This document shows, one piece after another, positions 34,726 to 44,137 of a stretch of 64,000 nucleotides of DNA (within the stretch, counting starts at the first letter, position 1; each line of letters opens with the position of its first letter). The notes under the pieces were generated by a model, which did not search any database, was not told where the DNA came from, and was given only the letters and a program-made list of their open reading frames with translations. Made by a program: the position numbers and the translations under genes. Source of the stretch: Chitinophaga polysaccharea (GTDB taxonomy: Bacteria > Bacteroidota > Bacteroidia > Chitinophagales > Chitinophagaceae); assembly GCF_902150045.1 (NCBI RefSeq), contig NZ_CABFVU010000004.1, forward strand, positions 558,001 to 622,000. The letters run 5' to 3'.

Positions 34726-35769
34726 CTACCGTACCTCGTCGTTAACACCTGAAAATTCGCGTTCGTACAGGCAGCCGGAAGGATCGGCAAGCATCATGTT
34801 TTTTAGCCTTTGGGCAAAAGGCCTGTAAACACTGGGCGATGATGACCGGCCCCGCACATCAAAAAAGAACATGCCTCCAATACCATCCGCCTTTGCTTTT
34901 TGGGCATAATCAGTGCTATATGCATTTTCTTTGGCGGTAGCAAACCATTTGTTTTTTTGAAACCCATAGGTGGTTAAATAGCCTGCCTCCGGATATTGTG
35001 GGTAGTAGGGACAAATAATGGCATCAGCTATATCTCCCATTTTGACAGTAGTGCCGTCAGGTTTTGTATAAGGGACAGCGCCGGCGCCGTATTGATAATA
35101 ACATAAAAAGATATCGGGCAGCAACCGTTTTATTTCAGACATGACCATTACATATGATGAAGGGTGGGTGCCGGAAGCGTGCAGTGAATATTCATCATCC
35201 GCAAGTATGGCTTTGAATCCTTTTTCTCTCACCTCTTTGGCTACAATGCCGGCAAAAGCGGTAGCGTCGGCAAGGGTTTTGAAATTATCCCATCCTGCCT
35301 CGTCCCAGTTACCCAGAATGGACAGTCCTACCGGCATACCGGCCGCCTTTACTTTGTCAAAAACACCTCCGGGCTTCATCATAGCAACATGTTGTGCGTT
35401 ATATTGTATGTATGCCTTACCATAATTCGTATTGGAAATGGTTTTACCAGGAGTAGCCGGGTCAGGCAACATACTTCTTCGATCAATATTAATATTGGCC
35501 GAAAATGGGAAGGCCATGTCAAACATAAACTTGCCAGCCGTGTCCTTATAGCAGAGCACATTGGCGAAATAATGGTCGTTCGCTTCTACTGCCGCGATCA
35601 TCAGGCCGGTTTTGCCTTTCCACGGATGAGAAGCGTTGGCGGCCTGTTCCACCGGTTTTTTAACAACAGGAGAAGGATCCTTGGAGGCTTTATTACAGGA
35701 GACACTTGCCAGTATACCGTACGAAAGCATTACCAACGGAAGATGGAGAAGTCTTTTTTTGTTTTGCAT
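34726..35769 (-). CDS. GH18 EndoH-like endo-beta-N-acetylglucosaminidase, lipoprotein
   Basis: From the ATG at 35769 the product has 347 residues with lipobox LASVSC, then NKASKD. The GH18 barrel includes FDMAFPFSANINID, MPVGLSILGNWDEAGW and ILADDEYS, where DDE matches the catalytic D-D-E of EndoH-like enzymes (Glu193 from this start), although the first Asp of the usual DGxDxDxE is replaced. Such enzymes free N-glycans or chitobiose units. The ORF could open at 35838, but that leader lacks a signal peptide. The locus lies directly upstream of a divergent ECF sigma-FecR-SusCD cluster. Confidence 0.82.
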   Translation of the reverse strand: MQNKKRLLHLPLVMLSYGILASVSCNKASKDPSPVVKKPVEQAANASHPWKGKTGLMIAAVEANDHYFANVLCYKDTAGKFMFDMAFPFSANINIDRRSMLPDPATPGKTISNTNYGKAYIQYNAQHVAMMKPGGVFDKVKAAGMPVGLSILGNWDEAGWDNFKTLADATAFAGIVAKEVREKGFKAILADDEYSLHASGTHPSSYVMVMSEIKRLLPDIFLCYYQYGAGAVPYTKPDGTTVKMGDIADAIICPYYPQYPEAGYLTTYGFQKNKWFATAKENAYSTDYAQKAKADGIGGMFFFDVRGRSSSPSVYRPFAQRLKNMMLADPSGCLYEREFSGVNDEVR

Positions 35770-36039
35770 AATATTGAATGTTTTTTTCAATTTATGCTTA
35801 GCCGGATAAAAGATCATTAAACTAGTATAATAATTCAATTGGCCCTCCTGGCCGGGACAAATGGCAACACAATTTTCAGCAAGTGCGGTGGTGGAACATT
35901 AATTCAGGCGATAAAACAAGAATATATTTAATGTGTGCAAAAAAAGACTTTTCATTTATACGCTAATAAATTCTTATTTTCATTAAATTCGTTTAATTAA
36001 TTTCTTATAATGATATGTTTATCAGGATAGAGTGGCTGA

Positions 36040-36070
36040 TTGGTCGTAGCTTTATACTTATGTAAATTTG
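36040..36070 (+). promoter_or_regulatory. Possible housekeeping promoter of locus B
   Basis: TTGG at 36040, a 19-base spacer and TAAATTTG at 36063-36070 resemble the Bacteroidota -33/-7 boxes. The ATG of the sigma gene lies 53 bp downstream. Confidence 0.45.
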
Positions 36071-36122
36071 GGCCGTATATGTTAAATATACTAGCTTTAA
36101 ACCGAAAAACTCACTGACCTTA

Positions 36123-36803
36123 ATGCCTAAAAATCAAAACATTGAGGAGCATCGTCAATGGCGACTGTTACAATCAGGCGATATGAGTGCATTAACCTAT
36201 TTCTATGAGAAATATGTACATCTCATATTTAACTATGGACTAAAGTTTACCAGGGAAGATGATCTGATCGATGATACTATACAAGATCTTTTTATTCGCG
36301 TTTGGCAAAAACGGGAGAATCTGGCTGCGCCCGATTCTGCTGAGTACTACCTGCTTAAATCTTTCAGAAATATTCTTTTCAGAAAATTATCCCAGAGAGT
36401 CAAACGTGCCCATAGCGAATTGGAAGAGGAATATGTGGCTGATGCCGAGCCGTCTTTTGAAGCGCAATTGATCATGGAGGAACATTCAATTGAAACGGAT
36501 CAAAAGTTAAAAAAAGCCTGGCAGCAATTGCCTGCCAGGCAGAAGGAGGCTTTGTACCTGCGTTTTTATACGGATGCTTCTTATGACGATATCGCAGGGA
36601 TAATGGGCATTTCTGTGAAAGCTACCTATAAAACAGTTTTCAGGGGGCTGGAGAAGTTGCGGGAAATGGTGATCGTTACGCTGGTGTTGTTCCTTTGTGC
36701 GGGCATCGGATCTTTTTTTGAAGAATTACCGCTACCGAAGGGTAAAATAGGTCAGGTAAGGTGTCTTTCTCTTGAATTATATAATCATATCTTCAAACGA
36801 TAG
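36123..36803 (+). CDS. ECF RNA polymerase sigma factor (locus B)
   Basis: The 226-residue protein has region 2 (FNYGLKFTREDDLIDDTIQD, LFIRVWQKRENL) and region 4 (LKKAWQQLPARQKEALYLRF, DASYDDIAGIMGISVKATYK, VFRGLEKLREM). After region 4 a hydrophobic helix follows (VIVTLVLFLCAGIGSFF), a tail seen in some Bacteroidota ECF factors. With the FecR gene 15 bp downstream it forms a surface-signalling switch for the SusC/SusD pair. The divergent GH18 gene lies 354 bp upstream. Confidence 0.93.
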   Translation: MPKNQNIEEHRQWRLLQSGDMSALTYFYEKYVHLIFNYGLKFTREDDLIDDTIQDLFIRVWQKRENLAAPDSAEYYLLKSFRNILFRKLSQRVKRAHSELEEEYVADAEPSFEAQLIMEEHSIETDQKLKKAWQQLPARQKEALYLRFYTDASYDDIAGIMGISVKATYKTVFRGLEKLREMVIVTLVLFLCAGIGSFFEELPLPKGKIGQVRCLSLELYNHIFKR

Positions 36804-36818
36804 TAGCTGAACAGATTT

Positions 36819-37853
36819 ATGAAAAATGATCATTCAATAGAGACTTACGCTGGATATGAGATGGACGACTTTCTTGCAGATGATAGTTTCCAGGAGTGGG
36901 TGAAGAAGGATCTTCCGGAGGATAGGGAATTCTGGCAAAAGTTTATATACACCTATCCCCAGAAGGAAAAAGAGGTGAGAGAAGCACATAGGCTGCTTAG
37001 CCGGCTGAAGTTTGTGGAAGCGCCTCCGGATCATGTCCGGTACCAACGGATCTGGCAAAATATACAAGCTGGTACGGAAGTACCTGAAACAATTGTACGC
37101 CGTATGTCTCCGGGAAGGAGGTGGATATCCGTTGCTGCAGCTGTTATAATACTGTTTTCGCTGGGAATGTGGTGGATGAACAGCAGGAGCCTTACCATCC
37201 AGACCGGCCGCGCTGATGTGCGGAAGTTTGTGCTGGCCGATCAATCGACTGTTATGCTGAATGCAAATAGCAGACTTACTTACCGTAAGAATTTCAATAG
37301 CGCCGCCAAACGGGAAGTATGGCTGGAAGGAGAAGCCAAATTTAATGTCAGGCATCTTGAAGAAAGCGCTTCAATAACTCCGCATAGTTTTATTGTACAC
37401 ACCCCGGAACTTGACCTGGAGGTATTGGGTACCAGTTTTAATGTAAAAACCCGTCGATCAGGCACCAATGTTATGTTAGCGCATGGAAGTGTTCTTGTGC
37501 GCTTCAGAAAGGAACCATACAACACCGTGCTGCTTAAACCCGGCGAAATGCTGGAGTTTGCACCAGGCGCAACGCCTATACTGCACAAGGCCGTGGATTC
37601 TCTTAGTATCAGTGCATGGACGCAGCAACGGTTTGTTTTTTCCAATACCCCCTTGAACCAGGCAATACAACAGATTGAAGATTTTTACGACTGCACGATA
37701 ACTGTGAAAGATTCCTCCCTGCTTCGATACAGGATTACCGCATCAGTAACAGCGCCCCCCGTACAGGAGCTGGAAACAGTGCTTGCCGGTATCCTGAATA
37801 TGAAAGTGATCAGGAAAGGAGATGTGCTGGAGATCGTGGGGGCACAGCAGTAG
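36819..37853 (+). CDS. FecR-family anti-sigma factor (locus B)
   Basis: The 344-residue protein has a cytoplasmic N-terminal part (1-102), one membrane helix (about 104-121: ISVAAAVIILFSLGMWWM), a FecR domain (about 128-235: ADVRKFVLADQSTVMLNANS, VWLEGEAKFNV, LDLEVLGTSFNV) and a C-terminal DUF4974 domain (about 275-340: FSNTPLNQAIQQIEDFYDCT). It binds the sigma factor and releases it when the STN domain of the SusC partner signals a substrate. All parts are intact, in contrast to the FecR gene of locus A. Confidence 0.93.
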   Translation: MKNDHSIETYAGYEMDDFLADDSFQEWVKKDLPEDREFWQKFIYTYPQKEKEVREAHRLLSRLKFVEAPPDHVRYQRIWQNIQAGTEVPETIVRRMSPGRRWISVAAAVIILFSLGMWWMNSRSLTIQTGRADVRKFVLADQSTVMLNANSRLTYRKNFNSAAKREVWLEGEAKFNVRHLEESASITPHSFIVHTPELDLEVLGTSFNVKTRRSGTNVMLAHGSVLVRFRKEPYNTVLLKPGEMLEFAPGATPILHKAVDSLSISAWTQQRFVFSNTPLNQAIQQIEDFYDCTITVKDSSLLRYRITASVTAPPVQELETVLAGILNMKVIRKGDVLEIVGAQQ

Positions 37854-37891
37854 CGGACTGAGCATTCTTATACAACAGCCTTGTCAGGAAT

Positions 37892-40800
37892 ATGATCAAA
37901 AAATTTCCATGTTGGTCATTATACGTATGCCTTATCCTGTTCTCATACCGGCAGGCGGCAGCTCAGGATCGATTAGAATTGGGATTTGATGGGGCCGGCC
38001 TTGAAACCGTTTTTCTAAAGGTGGGGGAAAAGTACAATGTTACTTTTCTATTCTCCCCTGCCATAATGGCGATCAGGAGAAAGGTCTACCTACCCCCGAA
38101 AAAACGAACCCTGGTTGAAATGCTGGATGTTCTCACAAAAGAGACCGGTCTTCGGTATGATCTCACAGGAAGGGTCGTACATGTACATCCGTCTTCACCT
38201 TCACCGGTCCAAACGGCGCCTGCTGAAACAGGCCAGTTACTTCGCGGCAGGGTAGTGGACCAGATAGGAGCATCCCTGCCAGGCGTCACTATACGCAATT
38301 ATAACAATGGTACCGGCAATATTACCGGGAAAAAAGGGGAATATAGCATTCGTGTCTCTCCCGGCGATCAGCTCAGTTTCAGTCTTATTGGTTACAGGAC
38401 CCGGCAGGTAATAGCGGGCAGGGAAACGCTGCAGACCATCCTTTTGGAGGAAAATATTGTAGACCTGGGTGCTACAGTAGTAACAGGATATACGGTTAAA
38501 CGCGTTGAAGAACTTACCGGTGCGCTGTCGAAACTGAAAGGAAAAGACCTGACCCAGGGCGTAACCAGTGCTGATGCAACATCAATGATCAAGGGGAAAG
38601 TGGCGGGCCTCTATATCACTGAACAACTTTCTGCCAATCCTGCCGGAGGAAGCGGGAAAATGCTGATGAGGGGGCAGAGTACCCTGTTAGGAACACAGGC
38701 CATCCAGGCAACGGACAGGAATGGTAATCGTTACCCGGTGATCCCGAACACCATATTCGGGCCCTTAATAGTTATTGACGGAATTATCTCCCCCTACCCG
38801 GAACTGAAAGATGCAGTTAATCCCAGGGACATCGAAGAGCTGGTGGTGCTGAAAGATGCGGCAGCAACAGCCATCTATGGTTCCAGGGCGGCGGCAGGTG
38901 TTATAGACATTATCACCAAGCGGGGTAAGCCGGGAAAGATAAAAATTGACCTGGAAACAAAGTTTGGGCTTAATTACCCCAACCGGGGCAAATTCAGGTG
39001 GATGAATGCGCGCGAGCTATACGATGCAAGAACAGATCTTTTCACGCAGGGATGGGCCTATTATGAATATACATGGAAGTCGGATTTCGGTGTTAATTCC
39101 CTCCCGGAACTGTTGAATAAGGCGTTGCCAACTGAAGAAACGATCGCGCACGCATTTGACTGGAGTAAATATTATTATGTGCGCTCCCTTTTACAGGAAA
39201 CAAATATATCTGCCAGTGGCGGCAATGACCGAAGCCGCTACTACTTTTCAGCAGGTCATTATTATGAACAGGGAACATTGAAAGACAATGGTCTCAAACG
39301 TACGTCCTTTCGCCTGAACCTTGATCATGATCTTAGCCGGATGTTTTCGCTAAAGGCTGGACTGAGTGGTATATTTGATCATGAAACGCAGCCGGTGGTA
39401 GCTCCGGGTTTATATAAGATGCCTTCCTGGTTGTCGCCTTATGAGGAAAACGGGGAACTAAGGCCGTTCCTCAACCCGATCGGTAAGCCACTTGAAAAAC
39501 AGCCTAACTTCTTATTTGAGCGGCAATATAATACCAAACGTTACCAGCAGCAAAATTTCTGGGGAAACATAAAGCTGACACTACGGCCTGCCGACTGGCT
39601 CACTATCTCCTCCAGTAATGCGGGCAACCTTATGCGGGGCAACGGGAAATTTTATGCGGACCCGCGTTCGTTTACGGGTAAGGAATATGGTGCGGACAGT
39701 AATGGTTTTCTATTGACCAGTGGGAACAACAGCGATTATTTCATTAGCTCAAACACCCTGGTCCTTGAACGGACATATGAAAAACACTGGTTCCGGTTTT
39801 TAGCAGGCCAGGAATACCAGCAGGTCTTTAGTGAAAAAAGTGGTTTGAACACGGAGGTGTTGAACCCGGCGATCTCAAAAAGTTATCCGATATTATCCGA
39901 TATTGGAGCACGGCAGCTGGCATTACTCCCTGATTATAATCCTTCCCTAACCTGGGAGGATATCTATGGGGGAAGAAGAAAGTCGCGGATGTTTTCTTTA
40001 TTTAGCGGGGCTGCTTATAGTTACCGGAACAGGTATTTCATCAGCGCTTCTTTGCGTAATGATGCTTCATCTGAGTTTAGCCCCCGAAATCGGAATGCCA
40101 CCTTTTGGTCGGCAGGGGCGTCCTGGTTAATAAATAAGGAGTCTTTTATGCAGGCGTGGAAGGCGGTTAATCTGTTGAAGCTGAGGGTAAATATTGGCAC
40201 GAGCGGCTCTCAGCTCGGAAACCTGCTGCTTACAAGAACCATTTACGGACCAAACAGTATTTTGGGCCTTAATGGAGACGGGTACAATGGAGCGCCCGGC
40301 GTATACCCATTCCAGACAGGTAACCCGGATCTGACCTGGGAAACCACACGTACATTAAATATAGGGCTGGATGTAGGGTTGTTGGACCGTATAGCGGTTA
40401 GCCTGGATTATTACCGGAAACGTTCCTTTGATTTGATCCAGGCAGTGCCGCAATCGGCTGCTGCCGGTAATATGTCGGCGCAATTCCGTAATACCGGCAT
40501 ACTGGGCAACTATGGATTAGAGTTAACCCTGAATACGCAAAATATATCCGCTCATAAATTCAGTTGGTCCAGCAGCTTTAATATTACTTTTAATAAAAAC
40601 CGGATCATAAGCGTATACGGCGGAGCACTGAGGGCAGCGTATGGGTCTGAATACGGAAGCCCCAAGATAGAGCAATATTATTTATATCCGGGAGAAGATA
40701 TTAATACCCTGAAAGGAGTTATTTATGCAGGCGTGGACCCTGCAACCGGCGAGCCGTTGTTTGAGAAACCGGTGAGAGACGGGAATGGGAATATTATCAA

Positions 40801-41416
40801 AATAGAAAAGGTTGCCGGTATAAACGAAGCTCTGGGGCCGGATGGAAAGGGCCTCCAAACGCTGGGCACTAAAACTCCCAGGTTTAATGGGGGCATTTCA
40901 AATACGCTGAAGTATGGAAGCTTTACATTGAGTATCCTGGCCGAGTTTGTATACGGAACGCACTCGCTGAACTTTGAGCGGATGTTGTTTCAGGCGACAG
41001 ACGCACAGGGCCTCGGCTTTGGCGTATTGAACAGGGTGGCCTACGCACCGTTCCAGCATCCCTGGCGTTACCCGGGGGATAAAGAGGCGAATATACCCTC
41101 CACAGCAACACAGACAACAGAGTTGTTTGCTGATATCCGGAATTCTTATTTCTACGAAGACAACAGTTTTCTGAGAATACGTAATATCCGGCTGGATTAT
41201 CAACTTCCGGAAAATTGGCTGAACCGCTATATAGAAAGAGCCGGAATTTATCTGAGCATCGATAATCTTCATACTTTTACCGGTAAGCACTTTACGCAGG
41301 TGGACCCCGAAGGCGCATATGTTGGCGGCGATCTGTACAGCTCTCTGAGCGGTGTTGGCGCCGGCCTTGGTTTACCCAGGCATTATGTGGCAGGCCTGCT
41401 CTTTAGTTTTAAATAA
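37892..41416 (+). CDS. SusC/RagA-family TonB-dependent transducer with STN domain (locus B)
   Basis: The 1174-residue protein has a signal peptide (LYVCLILFSYRQAAAQ), an STN signalling domain (about 27-98: LETVFLKVGEKYNVTFLFSP), a carboxypeptidase-regulatory-like domain (about 113-195), a plug (LIVIDGIISPYPELKDAVNP, LKDAAATAIYGSRAAAGVID) and a TonB-dependent barrel. The STN domain marks a transducer that talks to FecR, so the substrate switches on its own uptake genes. It lies 38 bp after fecR and its stop is 6 bp before susD. Confidence 0.94.
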   Translation: MIKKFPCWSLYVCLILFSYRQAAAQDRLELGFDGAGLETVFLKVGEKYNVTFLFSPAIMAIRRKVYLPPKKRTLVEMLDVLTKETGLRYDLTGRVVHVHPSSPSPVQTAPAETGQLLRGRVVDQIGASLPGVTIRNYNNGTGNITGKKGEYSIRVSPGDQLSFSLIGYRTRQVIAGRETLQTILLEENIVDLGATVVTGYTVKRVEELTGALSKLKGKDLTQGVTSADATSMIKGKVAGLYITEQLSANPAGGSGKMLMRGQSTLLGTQAIQATDRNGNRYPVIPNTIFGPLIVIDGIISPYPELKDAVNPRDIEELVVLKDAAATAIYGSRAAAGVIDIITKRGKPGKIKIDLETKFGLNYPNRGKFRWMNARELYDARTDLFTQGWAYYEYTWKSDFGVNSLPELLNKALPTEETIAHAFDWSKYYYVRSLLQETNISASGGNDRSRYYFSAGHYYEQGTLKDNGLKRTSFRLNLDHDLSRMFSLKAGLSGIFDHETQPVVAPGLYKMPSWLSPYEENGELRPFLNPIGKPLEKQPNFLFERQYNTKRYQQQNFWGNIKLTLRPADWLTISSSNAGNLMRGNGKFYADPRSFTGKEYGADSNGFLLTSGNNSDYFISSNTLVLERTYEKHWFRFLAGQEYQQVFSEKSGLNTEVLNPAISKSYPILSDIGARQLALLPDYNPSLTWEDIYGGRRKSRMFSLFSGAAYSYRNRYFISASLRNDASSEFSPRNRNATFWSAGASWLINKESFMQAWKAVNLLKLRVNIGTSGSQLGNLLLTRTIYGPNSILGLNGDGYNGAPGVYPFQTGNPDLTWETTRTLNIGLDVGLLDRIAVSLDYYRKRSFDLIQAVPQSAAAGNMSAQFRNTGILGNYGLELTLNTQNISAHKFSWSSSFNITFNKNRIISVYGGALRAAYGSEYGSPKIEQYYLYPGEDINTLKGVIYAGVDPATGEPLFEKPVRDGNGNIIKIEKVAGINEALGPDGKGLQTLGTKTPRFNGGISNTLKYGSFTLSILAEFVYGTHSLNFERMLFQATDAQGLGFGVLNRVAYAPFQHPWRYPGDKEANIPSTATQTTELFADIRNSYFYEDNSFLRIRNIRLDYQLPENWLNRYIERAGIYLSIDNLHTFTGKHFTQVDPEGAYVGGDLYSSLSGVGAGLGLPRHYVAGLLFSFK

Positions 41417-41422
41417 AAGGTG

Positions 41423-42832
41423 ATGAAAAGCGTATTATACTGTTATATCTTCTTTGCGTTGTTGTTTTTTCCTGCTTGCCGCAGGCAACTGGATGTTGTT
41501 CCAACCAACAATAACTGGACGGACAGCGAGCAACAGTTATCTTCCTTTGAAGGTATTATGGAAGCAGTGAATGGCAACTACATACTGCTAAGAAATAACA
41601 ATAGCACGTTATACTGGTTGAATGAACTAAGAGGAAATACCTTTCGTAAACCCTTAATCAACCCTTTCGGTTACCTGGATATTTTCAACTACAGCCGGGA
41701 TCCGGGTCTTTTGTCAACGGAAGACTATTGGGTAGGCGCTTATACGCTGATCATTGCCTGCAACAGGGTATTGGAAGGCCTGGCACGTTTTGAAAAAAGC
41801 AAACAGTTTACCGACCTGCCGCCAGCCAACAGCGCTTTATTGCTGCACGCAAAAGGAGAGACCTATTTCCTACGGGCGTATACTTATTTTAATTTGGTAA
41901 GACTGTTCGGGCGCCCTTACTACCAGCGCCCGCAAATGAACCCTGGTGTTATAGTCAAAAACAATACAGATATAAACTTTATTCCGGGCCGCAGTACCGT
42001 AAGCGAGGTATATGCACAGATCATCGAAGACCTTAAGACAGCAGATAGTATAATGGCGGCGGATGTTGGGCGCACTAACGCGTTTGCCACCAAGCCGGCC
42101 GTATGGGCTTTGCTTTCGAGGGTGTACCTCTATATGGGCGGCACATATGATACGCCGGATAAGGATATCAATCAACAGGCTTTGCTGTATGCAAACAAAG
42201 TAATTAACGCAGGGAAGTTTCAGTTGCTGAAGGGAAAAGCATATGATACCCTGTTATATAACGGTAAATACAATAATCCTGAAACCATTTTTGCTTCTAT
42301 CTATATAGATGTTAATAATGCCCTGGGTGAGAATACATACTACGGAGGGCTGTCGGCTGCACCCTCTCTTCTGCAGGCTTTTATGGAACATGATTACCGT
42401 CGCGATTTTTTTTGGGCAACCACGTCCAGCCCCTTAACAGTAACTACAAAATATGGAAGGAGGGCCGCTCCCTTTATACATCTGCGGCTCGCGGAAGTTT
42501 ACCTGAACAAGGCCGAAGCCCTTTTAAAAATGGACAATACCGCAGAAGCCTTGGATGCCGTTAATATTATACATACCCGTGCCGGTCTTCCTCCATTGCT
42601 TTATTCAAGCAGGGCGCAGCTCCAAAAAGATATTATCCGGGAACGGCGCCTGGAGCTTTGTTTCGAAGGACATAGCGGATTCGATGATTATCGCAATGGA
42701 TTACCTATGGTGCGGCCTGCAATAGATGCGGATACGGCCTTCGAAGTGCTCCCGGCGGACAAGAAAGTAGTGTTACTGATACCCCAGCGCGAAATGGATG
42801 CCAACCCAAAGATGGTACAAAATGAACAATGA
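41423..42832 (+). CDS. SusD/RagB-family nutrient-binding lipoprotein (locus B)
   Basis: From the ATG at 41423 the product has 469 residues with lipobox LFFPAC followed by RRQLDVVPTNNNW. SusD marks include GETYFLRAYTYFNLVRLFGR, WALLSRVYLYMGGTYDTPDK, and a C-terminal segment (RERRLELCFEGHSGFDDYRN). A GTG three bases upstream is also possible. It binds the oligosaccharide at the SusC lid. The gene is the last of the sigma-FecR-SusC-SusD cluster. Confidence 0.92.
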   Translation: MKSVLYCYIFFALLFFPACRRQLDVVPTNNNWTDSEQQLSSFEGIMEAVNGNYILLRNNNSTLYWLNELRGNTFRKPLINPFGYLDIFNYSRDPGLLSTEDYWVGAYTLIIACNRVLEGLARFEKSKQFTDLPPANSALLLHAKGETYFLRAYTYFNLVRLFGRPYYQRPQMNPGVIVKNNTDINFIPGRSTVSEVYAQIIEDLKTADSIMAADVGRTNAFATKPAVWALLSRVYLYMGGTYDTPDKDINQQALLYANKVINAGKFQLLKGKAYDTLLYNGKYNNPETIFASIYIDVNNALGENTYYGGLSAAPSLLQAFMEHDYRRDFFWATTSSPLTVTTKYGRRAAPFIHLRLAEVYLNKAEALLKMDNTAEALDAVNIIHTRAGLPPLLYSSRAQLQKDIIRERRLELCFEGHSGFDDYRNGLPMVRPAIDADTAFEVLPADKKVVLLIPQREMDANPKMVQNEQ

Positions 42833-42931
42833 TATTAACAGCGTAATTCCCTGTTTAAGGCAGTCCTGCCATTTCCTTTCCGGTCATTAATATATAAAAT
42901 ATCAATATCCGAAATAATTTTTGCCGGTGGT

Positions 42932-42960
42932 GGGTAAATTTTAACGGAGCGTGTCTCTTT
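42932..42960 (+). promoter_or_regulatory. Two-part promoter-like motif, copy 3 (GGGTAAA-N13-TGTCTCTTT)
   Basis: GGGTAAA at 42932-42938 and TGTCTCTTT at 42952-42960, spacer 13. The ATG of the Crp/Fnr-like gene is 23 bp after the motif, a normal promoter-to-start distance. This is the best-placed copy for a promoter reading. Confidence 0.65.
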
Positions 42961-42982
42961 GGGTTAATAACAGCCAATTATA

Positions 42983-43612
42983 ATGAGTACGCTACTGAAG
43001 TTTATACTCAAATTCACGCCTTCCTGCGACAGGAGACTGATAGATCAGATCAGCCCGTTGATCAGAACAAGATCAATCGTAAAAAACGATTTTCTGTTGA
43101 ATGCCGGTAAAACATGTAAAAAACTTTGTTTTATTACCAGCGGAATATGTTACAAGTATCTGGCAGATCATAAAGGAGATAATGTTGTTCAGTTTTATGA
43201 CCAAGGAAATCTTGCGGGTGACTATTGCAGTTTTGTTTGCCAGGAACCCAGCAGGTACCACATTAAAACGCTGGAAGAGGTAGAAGTGCAGGAACTGCAC
43301 TATAATGATATTAGTCTTTTATACGAGTCTAGTCCTGTTTTTGAGCGTATTGCCCGGAGGATGACGGAGTATTACCTGTGCCGCATGACGGACCGTTTAT
43401 TTTCTTTTCAGCATGATAGCCCGGAGATGCGGTATTTAAATCTTCAGAGGGAACGGCCGGCGCTTCTGCAGCAGGTGCCGCAGTACCTGATTGCTTCTTA
43501 TTTAGGTATTACACCGGTAGGGCTGAGCAAGATCAGGTCCAGGATTTCCAATAACAGGCATGTTGCCGGCGCAAATAGCGGGGACCTCACAGTAATGTCT
43601 CACTTAATCTAA
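42983..43612 (+). CDS. Crp/Fnr-family transcription regulator
   Basis: The 209-residue protein has a cyclic-nucleotide-binding-like beta barrel (about 20-115: LIRTRSIVKNDFLLNAGKTC, KKLCFITSGICYKYL, NLAGDYCSFV) and a C-terminal helix-turn-helix (PQYLIASYLGITPVGLSKIR). It lacks the arginine-based phosphate-binding cassette typical of true Crp, as in many Bacteroidota relatives. It is flanked on both sides by a copy of the two-part promoter-like motif, one upstream at 42932 and one downstream at 43632. Confidence 0.85.
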   Translation: MSTLLKFILKFTPSCDRRLIDQISPLIRTRSIVKNDFLLNAGKTCKKLCFITSGICYKYLADHKGDNVVQFYDQGNLAGDYCSFVCQEPSRYHIKTLEEVEVQELHYNDISLLYESSPVFERIARRMTEYYLCRMTDRLFSFQHDSPEMRYLNLQRERPALLQQVPQYLIASYLGITPVGLSKIRSRISNNRHVAGANSGDLTVMSHLI

Positions 43613-44137
43613 AAAAAGTATTAAAGATGATGGGTAAAATTAACAGGCAGATGTCTCTTTTGGTTGACAGTATCTCATAACAGTGGGTTTTCAAGGTTAG
43701 GCCCTTTTATGGCAAAGGGCAATGTTCGTAAATATATGGACCGGTGTTCACCCCGGTCCTCCTTTATCAAAACAGATATGAGTCAACTGCTTTATCACAA
43801 AATATACTCCGCGACAACGAAACGATTTTGTTAATCGGAAGTTAACGGGGAGACTTATTAAACAACTTTAATGAAATCACTCTTTTAGTCCAATAATTTT
43901 GTACCGTGAACAAGTTATAAGCTGTATGCCACTTTGATAGTTCCCGAGATAGGGCTGAAGTGATAGAGTTTCATTACCGGGCCTCCTCATAAAATTTTAT
44001 GGAAAAAAGTACACTCCTGATCGGATCAGGGGAGTGGAGGGTTATGCGCATGCCACAGGCATTACCTGGTGGCGATGGCAAAAACGAAAGGACCATTTTG
44101 AAATAATTATAGTAAGTATAAATAACATGCAATTTTT
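43613..44137. other. Intergenic region before the giant adhesin operon
   Basis: The region has no gene. It holds copy 4 of the two-part motif (43632-43660) and, further on, a TAATTTTG box (43894-43901) that fits the -7 consensus but lacks a clear -33 partner. It probably contains the promoters of the adhesin operon and a long leader. Confidence 0.55.
43632..43660 (+). promoter_or_regulatory. Two-part promoter-like motif, copy 4 (GGGTAAA-N13-TGTCTCTTT)
   Basis: GGGTAAA at 43632-43638 and TGTCTCTTT at 43652-43660, spacer 13. It points at the giant adhesin gene at 44138, 478 bp downstream. Confidence 0.6.
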
